Of a stretch of 64,000 nt of DNA, positions 1 to 11,226 are shown piece after piece; position 1 is the stretch's first letter; the number at the start of each line of letters is the position of its first letter. The translations under genes were made by a program, and so were the position numbers. This stretch comes from Xiphophorus maculatus (taxonomy: Eukaryota > Chordata > Actinopteri > Cyprinodontiformes > Poeciliidae). Where the stretch lies: assembly GCF_002775205.1 (NCBI RefSeq), contig NC_036453.1, positions 28,993,213-29,057,212 on the forward strand, given 5' to 3'. Under the pieces are notes generated by a model, which was not told the origin of the DNA, ran no database searches, and saw only the letters and a program-made list of their open reading frames with translations.

Positions 1-115
1 ATTTTGGACACCTGAAATAATGGTGATTGGAACACCAGTTTCTACATAATGCTGATATTATTGAACCTTCACTAAGCTGCAGCTGAGCAAGGGATTTCCA
101 CCAAGTCAGGTCAGG

Positions 116-145
116 TTTTTAAGGGATGCATGCATCCCTTAAAAA
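116..145. repeat. perfect 30-bp palindrome with no loop
   Basis: The 15 bases at 116-130 are followed directly by their exact reverse complement at 131-145. The centre is TGCATGCA and the edges are T and A runs. It lies in a fat3 intron. No transposon family was recognised. Confidence 0.9.
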
Positions 146-195
146 AATGACAGATGGGAAATAAACACATTGGCTAAATAATATGTATATATATA

Positions 196-462
<267 letters not shown>

Positions 463-957
463 CACTGTTAAGATTATATCAGTGTAATGTGACAGTGTAA
501 AATCATGTGCTGAAAGCATAATCATGGCAGAAAGTCCTTTTCATACATACTAAAGATGCACCAATCATTCAGCCAACTTAGTGTAAATTATCTTCAATTG
601 TGATCTGCAGCCTACAAAATGTATACAAAATTCTAGTTTTGTATACAGTAAATGAATCAAAACTAAAAACTCCCAAAATATTTGTTTCATCAACCAACAG
701 TTTGATACACATTTTTGAGTTGAAAACAAAACAAAAAAAGATCTGGTAATTCCTTAGTTTTATGAAGGATTCAAAATTACAAACACTATGAAAAAAAATC
801 ATGACAGAACTGGTCAAAACTGGAATCAGCTGGTAAGCCCTCAACAAAGCTAGTAGTCATTATCAGCCAAGAAAAGACTCCTCAGTGTATCTGTAATACT
901 TTCCCTGAACTCCTACAATCTCCAATAAAAGATTGAAGATTTTATGTTTTATTATGT

Positions 958-1017
958 TTTATATATATTATAAAACATAATATATAACTTTATATATATT
1001 ATAAAACATAATATATA
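958..1017. repeat. AT-rich 29-bp direct repeat, two copies
   Basis: Copies at 958-986 and 989-1017 are essentially identical. Each contains a short inverted motif around TATTATAAAACATAATA. Family unknown. Confidence 0.8.
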
Positions 1018-4000
1018 TTATTTATTATACGTCTCTTCTCTAACTTTGCTAGTCAGCCACAAACTCCCCATGTACTTTCACACCTTTAATAAAGGTGTTA
1101 ATAATGGGGAAACCATCAATTAAATTAGGACTAAGCAGCCAACCCAGGACACATGCAATGCATAGCAAAAGTGTTTGCTAAGACACATGCTTGCCCTGTT
1201 GTCCTTGACCATGTCCTTTTCAAAACACATCTCATCGCTGTCAAATAGTCCCGACAGAGCGACAAGGAAAACAGAGCCGGCTCTTTCAAAAGCTCTTTGA
1301 ACTTTAAAACCGACAGCCACCATTCACCAGATTCAATATGAATCGGACTTGACAGCCTCCACTCTCACCATAAATAACACACTTGAAAGAGTGGACAAAA
1401 AAAAATTGAAGGGTCACGCCACATTCTCTAATGCAGAAGTTGTGCAGCCCAGCAAGGTTTTACATCCATCCATCAGGTTCGTTTACATCCCCATCCATGA
1501 GAAACATGTTAGTGACCTAACTATCTAATTAATGCTAGCAAATGATCAATGCCAAGACTGATTGGAAAATATTGTCATCATTTTTCTCTTGAGAAACTGA
1601 TCTGCATGCAACATGAAAGTACAGCCCATTAATTTTTAATAAATGTGAAATGTATGCTTCTTAAATGTGTCTCCATGTGACTTAACAAGTACTTTATCTT
1701 GACTTTGACAAATATGGAGCTTGCAAAGTGCACTAATAGAGGAGCTCCTGACAGATGTCCAATGAGAAATATGGAAGCTTTAGTCCTCCCTGCCCAATGA
1801 CAGGAATACAAATTTTTGTTTAAAGTTCAGCCAGCTTTGGATATAAGCCAGAAAGGATCCTACATTTCTTTTGATAAAGTGACCATGTTTTTTTCATCAG
1901 TGCCTTAATGGACATGGAAGAAACATCTAAATATCAAATAGAGGAATAGAAGGCCTTTATCAGTGGAAAATACTCCAGACAACGAAGGCGTCATGCCCTA
2001 CATAACGCATCAAAGAGCCTGTTTTGAAACTAAGAGCAGGGCTGATATAAGACATACGGTACAAGAACCTAAACACAAGACCTCATTCCTTCTAATTTTC
2101 TCTCTGTTTCATTTATTTATTTCTATCTCTCCCTGTCTAAATCCCCTTTTCTTCATATACTTAGTTTGGCAGTGAGAGCCAGATTCACATGCAGCCAGAT
2201 CAGGGACTCAATACGGCAGCAAAATGCACCATAGAAGGACAGACTTAAGTGCTGTCCACAGCTGACTTCTTCAGCACAATGAGATAAATCAAATTATACA
2301 TGTCCTTGTTCAACCTTTTCATTTGACACAAAATGGCTTGGTATTTTTTATGCTTATTATATTAGGAGAGAAAAACAACAAATAACTGCAAGATTAGAAA
2401 AAAACATAAAAGAACCTGGAAGGAAGAAAGCTGTATTTTCTTCTGACACTTTTTATGCACTCCAAACTCCCCCCTGCATCCTCTTCCTTCCTCTCTTCAC
2501 TTTCACTTCCACTCCTCTCTCCTTTTAGTTTCTGCTCTAACAAGCAGTTTGATTTCCCCTGGAAAATCTGCACTCAATAAACGTTCTCACTGTCTGTGAT
2601 GTTCCTCACTGAGGTTTTAACACCAAAGTGAATGATGACTCCAAGCAGGGTTTCTTCATGTATTCCAACATTGTTTCTTTATGAGCACAAACTAGACAGT
2701 AAACATATGAGACTGCATATGTAAATATAGTCGGAAAAAGGATTTGCCTTTGCATTTTTCATGATGTGTTGCTTTTTGAGACTTATTTGCCTACTTCATC
2801 CTGGCAGACAGGTTATGCTTAAGTACTTTCTGGATTCAACATGCAGTAATCAGACCTTGGTGTGAATTTATTACAGTTACTTCATGATTTAACAAAGGAA
2901 GAACTCATACCTGCATTGAGTGTTAGTGTGGTTTAGCTAGCTTTTTTTCTTAATAGGTAGAGTTATAATCTGAAAAAAACTGCATGTCGTTTTTAGAAAA
3001 GTTAACAGAGTCACTCTCTCTGTCCATCTGTTTCACTCTCAACTACAGTCAATAATAATTAGCCCCTTAAATGTCAATACAAGCTTCCAGTGTAGTTTAT
3101 ATACAGTAGCGCAACATGAGGTAAGAGGAAAAGGGCACCAAGAGAAAACACTATTTGTGCCACTTAATTCATGCAAAAGTTCAGAGCTGAAATATTAACA
3201 GATACTTATGTTTTCAATTAGTATTGCATTTACTCCTCACACTACTGCCACTGCTTATGCAGAACTTTTGGTCCGCATATGCAGCTTTATAAATCATAGG
3301 CTAATTAATTTCATTAATCAGTTCTATGATGTCTGCCAATACGAACTGTCAAATACTTTGAAACTTACAAGTCCTGTGTAGGTGCCATGGAAATGTTAAA
3401 ACAAGAGAGCAATATATTTTTGTTTTGAAAAAGAAAGAGCCTTTATAGCATGCTAAACTGGATACCATAAATTAAAAATACCAAGCACTGAATAAGTCAC
3501 ATCTAATACATAACATTTCTGTTTTAGGTTTTCTTCTTGCACATTTCAGAGGAGCATGTTAGCAAGCAGAGGACTGACAGACAGCTTTAAATAATAAAGT
3601 TACAAATACTTATTTGTACTTATTTAACTTATGTTATTCTCACTTTAGCAAATTTTCTTTTACAACATTGGCTGTGACAACAGCAAGATTAAAAACCAGC
3701 AAATGTATAAAAAGTCTTTTTCATTCCCAGAGTGCTCCACAGTTAAGTAGAACTGAACAAACCCAGTTTAAATGTTTCACCAGCATGGAGAGAGATGCAG
3801 AAAAATAGGTCTAAAACCTCCAGCGACATACAGTAGATGCTGTACTGGCAAGATCCTGCAACGATTCTTCATGGAAAAATTATTGCAGTATCTTGCACCT
3901 ACTGTATTTCAAGTACCTTCTCATTCTGGGTCACGCCTCTTAAATAAGTCACATTTATTTCTCAATACTTAGAAACGGTGGGCTGCTGCGCAGGACACCC

Positions 4001-4459
4001 TTGATCACTGTTATCTGCACAGCACTAGATCAGTTATATGGTGCTGCCTGAGGCCCAGCGACTGCCGCTACCATGCTGCCATCATTACAGTAATGATCTC
4101 CCAGTACACAGCTCCTGTGTGAGGTCACAGCTATACACTCACTATGGCTGTACAACACACTGTCCTAACTTTCTACCCCTAATATGCATTTTTTTTGTTT
4201 GTGTTTTTTTTTTTACAAAAGAAACTGGAGGTCACAAGGTTAGGCTGTTTCATTACTTACAAAAAAAAGCACAAAAGTAATGAAAAACTCAAAACGGAAC
4301 AGCACTCATACAAATGTGGAACTCATCATTACAAGCTTATGACCTGGTAAGGTTCCCTATTGGCAATTCATTTAGTCATCTGTATTCTAAGCATTGTGCT
4401 GCACATTATTGGATTTCCACTTCACATAAATAGGCTTCAAAATTGATCCAGTGTCACAC

Positions 4460-7400
4460 CTGTGTCTTCGTCGATGGTAAAAGTGCCCAGTCCGCTGCCT
4501 CCACGGACAGAGTATCTCAAGACGCCGTCTCGTCCCCTGTCATCATCTTTAGCAATGACTGTCAGGACACTTGTTCCTGTGCGAGAGTTCTCCTTTACTG
4601 AACCTTTCACAGCAAAGTCAAGGAAGTAGGGGGCATACAAATTTTCATTGACGTCCGCCACCTGAAGAAAAGTGATAGTTGATTTTAATTTGGATGGAAG
4701 AAAGTGTGTGGATTTATGTTTGTTTGCTATCAGTGACATAAGCTATTTATGTGCGACTCTTTTACGCACCTCAATCTCCACAAATGTGACACTCCGAAGG
4801 CTTGGGATTCCTCTGTCTTCTGCCACAACAGTTAGGTTAAAGAACTGTTTCGTCTCAAAGTCTAGTTCCTTGTTTATCCTCAGCATGCCGGTCATAGCAC
4901 TGATCTGCACAGAGAAATTTATTGGGCACAGTCATTTTCTTCATCAACTGCCTTTTAAATATTAGAAAATCTTGCACAAATATATACGTATGCATACCTA
5001 ATAGGGATTTACGGTATGTGTTCTATTTTTATATTTTTATTTTGTGCATAAAAAATAGGTTTTCTGAGACTGAAAGGGATATGAACCAGTTGCAAAATGT
5101 GGTGAGATTTCAAGACATTTTTTCTGGGCTACGGAAATTATTAAAATATCTCTTGATTTTGGGCTCACTTTGTAGGGCTTTTTAAAAAATATATGTTTCT
5201 CAAATTCACATATGGAAATAGATTTAATTATCATTGATTAATTTCTGCTAATTACATGGGAAACAGTGAAATTTTGCATGTCAATAATTACGTTCTGCTG
5301 CACAAAACATTATAGATTATGCGTACTCAGACAAAACCTACCTCGAAAGTGCCATTGAAGTCATTGATCAATGAATATCGGACTTGTCCACCAGGTCCAA
5401 CATCTGGGTCCTGAGCCTGCACCCAAGTGATCACAGTTCCAGGAGGCAGATCCTCTGGTACCCGGGTAATGTAGCTGCTGGGGATGAAAGCTGGAGAGCA
5501 GTCATTGATGTCCTCCACTATTATGCTTAGAGTAGTTACCGATGACCTCTGGGTGCCTCTTTCAGCCTTGTCTCTCACTTCAACCTTCAATATGAATACA
5601 GGATGTGCTTCTCTGTCCAGTTGACTTGCAACAAATACACTTCCAGTTTCACTGTCAATACCAAACTGAGGGACACTGGTGAGCATTCTAAAGGAGAACT
5701 GTCCATTCTGGCCTATGTCCCTGTCAAAAGCAGTAATTGCAATTACTTCCATGCCGAGGTCTGCGTTTTCTGAAACAATGGCAGAGTAACTGTCTTGATA
5801 AAATTGAGGATTATTGTCATTTGCATCCTCAATGATCACTGTAAGCAGTCTCCAGTTGGACATCTGAGGAATTCCCTGATCATAGATGGTAATATTCAGA
5901 AAATAGCGATCCTGTCTCTCACGATCCAGTGGTTGCAAAACAGCTATCAGGCCACTCTCCATGTTGATATTGAAGCTGTTCTCTTTGTTACCGTCACAAA
6001 TAGAAAAAAGAACACGACCGTTAAAACCAATGTCAGCATCTCGTGCCCGCACCTGAAAAACGCTGGAACCAGGACTCAGATCCTCTCGCACAAGAATGCT
6101 TGTAGGCAGAGCTTCAAACTGTGGAGCTTGTTTGTTTGTAGAGAAAAGGTCTATGTATCTTTCATCAGATCTTGGTTTAGCCATTGCAGATGCCTTGGAG
6201 ACCATTTTCTCTGCAAGAAACTGGGCTACCCTGGTCTCTTTGCAGGTGAACCCATTGGGTGGCATCCTGCCTCTCACCACTGATATATTAACGAATGTCG
6301 GATCGGAGGACATCTCACCATCTGTTGCAGCCACTTTCAGGTTAAATATAGAATTTTTTAAACTGTCTGATGCAAACGATCTTTTCAGTGACAAAGCCCC
6401 AGAGTTAGGATTTAATTCAAAATTGTCTAACTCGTTCCCAGACAGTATCTTGTACCTCACCATTCCAACTTCATCTATATCTATGGCCGACAAAGTAACA
6501 ATGGTCTGGTTCACTGGAAAATCACGACTTATCATGCCTCTGCAAGAAACCTTCTCAAAAGCAGGCTTATTATCATTAATATTTACCACCCGAATGGTAA
6601 CATTAACCTCTGTTTCTCTTCTGTAGGGCGAACCCCAGTCAGAAGCTCGCACTGCAAAAATATAAATATCCTCCGAGGACTCAAAGTCCAGATCTCTTGT
6701 GATCGTCAACTCCCCTGTGTCCTGGTCTATACTAAATGGAATAAACTCCTCGCCATTGATTGTGTGAGTTACATATCCATTTTCTCCTTTATCACTGTCC
6801 ACAGCAGACACCACAAGAACAACAGTCCCTATAGGTAAGCTCTCATTAATTGCAATATCATAGGATGGCTTGCTGAATACAGGAGAGTTATCATTTGCAT
6901 CTTCTATGTTAATTTGAACCCTCACTTGCTGTTGACTGACATAATCAATTACCTCCATCTCCATGAAATCCTGGGATATCTTTGTCAGCTGCCTTATGGT
7001 CATAACAATTCCAGTCAAAGGGTTTATATCAAAGTACATTGGATCTGAGTGGCTCCTGAAACTGTAATTGACACTCAGAGGAGCTGGGGATATTTTCACC
7101 ACCTCCACAATAGTGCCTGGGGGAGCTATTTCACTCACCTTGACTACATAAACATCTTTCTCAAAGTTTGCCAATACTGGGTCTTGCTTTGTAACCACTA
7201 ACTGAACAACTTGGGTATTGGAAAATTTTGGAGGCATACCTCTGTCTTTGGCCTGGAAAGTTAAGTTGCAGCCATAGGGATATGTTTCCCAGTTGATCAA
7301 CTCTGAGGATTTAACCCTATATTTATTCCCAAAAGCTAATCTCTCAATGACAAATTGTTCAAAAGGATCTCCCTCAATAATGGAAACCCACTCTATGTCC

Positions 7401-8296
7401 CCAGATAACCCCTCATCTTTATCCTCCACAGTCAGTACGGCATAGATGAGGTCCTTGTCTATCAAAGACGGAGCAACTGCTACTGCGCTGAGAACAGGAG
7501 CAAATTCATTAATCCTATCCACAGTTAAGACTAACCGAGCAGTGCTGCTGACGCCATTATTTCCATAGAGTTTCATTCCTCTGTCAACCACCTGCACCTC
7601 CAGTTCAAATTTTTCTCTTTTGTCTATCCTGGGTCGACCTGTGAGGGTTATGACCCCACTGGTTGGATGAACGGCAAAGAGCTCTACTCTGTTCTTGAAG
7701 AAGTAGTAGAACTCCCCGTTGGAGCCAATATCAGCATCTGTAGCTGTTACTCGTCCAATGCTGGTGCCCAGGGGTGCACTTTCAGAAACAACAAATGAAT
7801 AGAAGGTTGGAGAAAAGAGTGGTCGGAGGTCATTTGTGTCCAAGACCTTGATAAATATAGTGACCAAGGTCTGCAGACCAATATGGGCAGATGCCTTGAC
7901 TGTCAGAGTGTAATTGTCCTGTACCTCCCGATTCAGCGTGGCACCGTTGCCTCCTTTAGTGCTTATACGTAAAAAACAAAAATCTCCCATTACAAACTCC
8001 TCAGCTTGAAAGATGCCATCGGTGTCTCCAGACTCAATTGAATATTTCAAGTCTAAAGGCCAGGATGGCACAAGAGTGATGCCCATTTTCACCTCACTTC
8101 TGATATAGGTTCTTACTGCTGAGTTCTCAAAGATTGTAGCATTATAGGATGGCTGGGTGAAGAGCAACAAGCCTCTAGGTGTGGATGAAAACTGGGCTTG
8201 GATGTTGGGTAAACAGAGGAATATGCATAAAACAAAACAAAAGAAAAGAAAAAAAGTGGGTAGAGGAAGCATATTTCCCCACAGATTAAGCTTCAT
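4460..8296 (-). CDS. fat3: FAT atypical cadherin 3, N-terminal part (3 exons, partial)
   Basis: This is the amino-terminal part of a giant protocadherin of the FAT family, a single-pass plasma-membrane protein that shapes neurites by homophilic adhesion. Coding exons on the minus strand are 8296-5342, 4904-4770 and 4661-4460, joined at GT-AG sites (phases 0, 0 and then 1). They give about 1097 residues. A hydrophobic signal peptide covers roughly residues 1-35. About ten cadherin repeats follow, with calcium-binding motifs such as DANDNSP, NINDNKP, DANDNNP and DINDCSP. The start is the ATG at 8296, which follows a good acceptor at 8320. FAT3 rather than FAT1 is chosen from the N-terminal wording (for example [13 protein letters not shown] and [10 protein letters not shown]) and the neighbouring CHORDC1-TYR-GRM5 block. 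The remaining exons (roughly 3500 residues in other vertebrates) are off the left edge. Two introns interrupt what I recall as a single large exon in mammals. Confidence 0.93.
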
Positions 8297-8426
8297 CAAT
8301 ATTCCATCATTGAGACATCCTGTTAAAGAAAAAAAATGACAAAGAACAGACCTGAATTTAGTTGATAAATGTTTAAGATATGTCTACGCAAAAGATTTGA
8401 AAAATCATTATAGGATAAAAACTTAC

Positions 8427-8513
8427 AAAGACATTTCAGGAGTACAGATGTTTCCTCTTTTAATGACAGCGCAGCTGGCCGTACAACAGTGGCTTGCATT
8501 TTGACACCGACTT
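8427..8513 (-). other. fat3: probable fat3 5'UTR exon
   Basis: On the minus strand this 87-bp segment starts after a strong acceptor (ATTTTCAG) and ends at a strong donor (GTAAGT). The next acceptor, at 8320, opens the exon with the fat3 start codon, whose UTR part is 8319-8297. The segment carries an ATG opening a frame of about 24 codons that ends exactly across the splice junction. Two more very short upstream frames follow; the second ends in TGA overlapping the main ATG (TGATG). Inferred from splice signals only. Confidence 0.5.
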
Positions 8514-8689
8514 CTGAAAATGATAAAATGAGATCTCTTTAGGCAACAAATAAAAAACCCAGCTTAAGTTATGGGTTTGTTTCTGGTATGAAAATACCAT
8601 GGTATTAAAATAATATAAGTTTGAACATGCTCATTTTCATTGCTGTCAAATGCAGTCCTTTTACTGAGATGCAAGAAGAACTGCCAAAC

Positions 8690-8990
8690 ACCAGAGTTTT
8701 TGTTTGGCTGCTTGAGGGGTAGTGCAGCATTGCCCCTCCCCTACATGTTGCTGTGTCAGCTGAAAAGGCTACAATACATTTATTACTTGTGACTACTATG
8801 TCATTGTTTCTGAAACAGTTAAAATTTCCCATGGTACCATGCTTATGGTTTAAAATTCCTATAATGTCATGCCATAAAAGGTGGGGTTTTTCTAGCTGTC
8901 TAAAGAATGAGGTAATGCAGACCTGTTCGTCCCCCACGTGTTGCTGCTCAGGCCAAACTGGTGGGGAAAAGGCTAATACACTTCTACTTT
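8690..8990. repeat. diverged internal duplication of about 100 bp
   Basis: Segments near 8690-8795 and 8882-8990 share an ordered set of words: a T-rich run, GGCTG or AGCTG, GAGGGTAGTGCAG or GAGGTAATGCAG, CCCCTACATGTTGCTG or CCCCCACGTGTTGCTG, then AAAAGGCTA. They are clearly diverged copies about 195 bp apart. Function unknown. Confidence 0.55.
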
Positions 8991-9249
8991 GCTTTATAGA
9001 AAGTCATGGTCAGCTGAAAATATTTTCATCTTGGGAAAACATGGACACTACATTGCTGGGAAGAAAGTATTTGTCCAATTTTTTCTGTTTTTGCTTTCTC
9101 ATCATATGTAAATATTGCAGATCATCAAACTAATTTTAATCTCAGTCATAATTAGATAACAAAAACATTTACAGTATTTGAAACTAAAATTTTTCCTTAC
9201 TAAGGTAAAAAAAAAGCTACTCAATTCAACCAGGTCCTAAGTGGAAAAG

Positions 9250-9910
9250 CATTATTTTGGCTGTTTGTAATAATTGGCAATGACTCTCTTTTATCTCTGT
9301 GGTGGCATTTTGGTCCACTCTTTTTTGCCAAATTGTTTAAATTCCGTCACAATTTAAACAATTTGGCAAAGAAAGAAATTTTAAGAATGAACAGCTTGTT
9401 TTAGGTCATGTCACAGGATCACAATCAAATCTAAATTTTGATTGAGATGTTCCTTTTGTGTTTTTAAGCATTCAGAGGTGCTGCTGTGTTTTGGCTCATT
9501 GTCCTCCTTCACAATCTAAGTGTGTGTTAGAGAGCTGCTCCATCAATTACGGCAAATCGTCCAGGTCCTAAAAATGAAAAGCAACCCATAATACCAACAC
9601 AAATGAAGGGATTTCTTAATTTTGCTTCAGGCAGTAACAACTGCAGGGTGTGGCCAGTGAAATTGAATCACAAATGTGGAAGTTACTCCATGATCAAGAT
9701 GGATTCATATTGTGTACATATAGGGTCAGGTTGGTTTGTATACCTTTTTTGCCCCTAATAAATGGGTTTCTTTAAATCCTTCTTTTTGCATTTACATGTT
9801 AAGACATGTCTGTTTTAACATTTTATTGAAAATCTGGAACTTAAGTGTGAAAAAAGAAAAATCAAAAGAAATCTAAAGAAAAAGGGGCACTTTTTTTTTA
9901 CTATGAGCAA
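9250..9910 (-). mobile_element. decayed Tc1/mariner-type transposon, antisense
   Basis: The plus strand reads like the reverse complement of a teleost Tc1 transposase gene. Recognisable pieces are the block around GGTGCTGCTGTGTTTTGG / CTCATTGTCCT (about 9475-9505) and CGTCCAGGTCCT (about 9558-9570), which correspond to the conserved QQDNDPKHT and SGPGRLA regions. The frame is broken throughout and it cannot encode an active enzyme. A related antisense fragment occurs at 62700-63145. Confidence 0.65.
9324..9370. repeat. perfect 20-bp inverted repeat, 7-nt loop
   Basis: Arms 9324-9343 and 9351-9370 are exact reverse complements around CCGTCAC. The repeat lies inside the decayed Tc1-like element, and only one arm belongs to the usual transposon sequence. 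The second arm therefore looks like a local inverted copy. Confidence 0.9.
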
Positions 9911-10020
9911 TTTTATATGATTTATTGCTGTTTAAAATCATTTAATAAAAACTGTGATGCCATGAAAGAATTATCATGCCCTGAGAATCACTGACCCAGG
10001 CCCACCCTCCATGTTAACAG

Positions 10021-10064
10021 AAAATAAAGCTTTTTTTTAAAAAAAAAAAAAAAAGCTTTATTTT
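10021..10064. repeat. A/T-rich inverted repeat
   Basis: AAAATAAAGCTTTTTTTT is followed by a run of A and then its reverse complement ending GCTTTATTTT. A partial third copy (AAATAAAGCTTT) follows near 10080-10091. Confidence 0.8.
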
Positions 10065-10459
10065 TTGTCAAAAAGCAAAAAAATAAAGCTTTCAGAAACG
10101 ATTGTTGTAACCTTAAAATTTCTTTTTAGTCTTTGTAATTAGTTTAAGACGAGACAAAAGTCACCCTATTTAGGAATTGAATCGGCCAGATATTGTTGTA
10201 ACAGATTCATTTTGACAGATTCATTCATATCACTTTATTGCAAAACCAAGAAAAAAAATGGATATGTTGTATTGCATTTTATGGATATTTTAACATATGT
10301 TTGAAAATACTGCTGAGATTCCATATATTTTTTTAGTTTATTATTAAAGAGAGAAAGGAGTAATTACACACGACTCTGATTAATTGTGTTGCACTGACAT
10401 TACATCAATCCCAAAACCAGCTTAGACCTTAGACCCATAATTTAATGACAGAAACCTAC

Positions 10460-10860
10460 CACTGAGAGACGGTCCCAGCAGATGTTTGGGGGACACTTAT
10501 CGTCTCCAATTCTGATGCGGCTCCAGCAAAGCTCGCCTTCGTGCAAAAATCCATGAGTTTATGGCAGTTTCAAGCGACAGCATGCCGCTCCAGTTGCGAT
10601 ACTCTGTGTAGATGTGATCACAAATTGCAAAGTGTCCTACCTTTTGACGAAACAGATGTGGTCAGTGAAAGTAAATCCGTTTCCATGCTCCTTGACCGTT
10701 AAAATTAGAAAAAGAGTAATAAAGCGATGCAAAACGCGCAAAAACAGACGAGCGCGACAACAGAACAAAAATCATTTGCAACCAATATTTCCAACAGGAG
10801 GCTGGCTGCTAGAATGCAGCCGTCCTCGTAAAACTAAATAAATATTGCCCTAGTTGCATG
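10460..10860 (-). promoter_or_regulatory. candidate first noncoding exon and promoter of fat3
   Basis: On the minus strand a donor-like junction (CAGTG|GTAGGT) sits at 10460/10459. The 400 bp upstream of it has more CpG than its surroundings (for example ACGCGCAAAA and GAGCGCGAC near 10733-10766) and a CCAAT word near 10781-10785. It could be a distal fat3 first exon reading away from chordc1. This rests on composition and one splice signal only. Confidence 0.3.
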
Positions 10861-11226
10861 CACCTGACTGATGGACCCCGGGGTGCAGAGGGCTGTGTGC
10901 AATGGTAAATTGACCTTATAGCAGTCATAGATCGTTTGCTGCAAGGTTAGAGTCCGTGGCCACCGTGGTGCCATGGAGCTGTATCGCAAGTTTCAAAGCG
11001 GCCAGCATCAGTTGACGCTGATGTGGGACCACGCTCTCCGGATGGAGCTAGGTGGAGGGCGGTCTCCGAGTTTTGCCGAGTATAGCCGACAACAGCCGGA
11101 AGTGAGAGCAGGGAAACGGCACACAGGCAGCTAAGCGGCAGCAGCGGCACAGCTCTCTGCATCTTTCACACGGACTCCCAAGTTAGAAGTCTTGGTCACC
11201 GTTGAAAACTTGCTGCTAACATCACC
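10861..11226 (+). promoter_or_regulatory. chordc1 promoter and 5'UTR region
   Basis: This is the CpG-containing sequence immediately before the chordc1 start codon. It includes a consensus ETS/GABP-type site, CCGGAAGTG, at 11096-11104, about 120 bp before the ATG. No TATA box was seen. A CpG promoter with an ETS site is typical of a housekeeping gene. The transcription start is not determined. Confidence 0.5.

Larger units (their letters stand above)
8514..10459. other. fat3 upstream intron or intergenic sequence
   Basis: No gene was recognised. It contains an imperfect internal duplication (about 8690-8795 and 8882-8990), a decayed antisense Tc1-like element (about 9250-9910) and an A/T-rich inverted repeat near 10021-10060. 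The remainder is AT-rich with no readable feature. Confidence 0.5.

Noticed and set aside
5795-6626. Plus-strand open frames of 162 and 176 codons
   Set aside because: They run antisense to the long fat3 coding exon and have no recognisable similarity; they are shadows of the cadherin frame.
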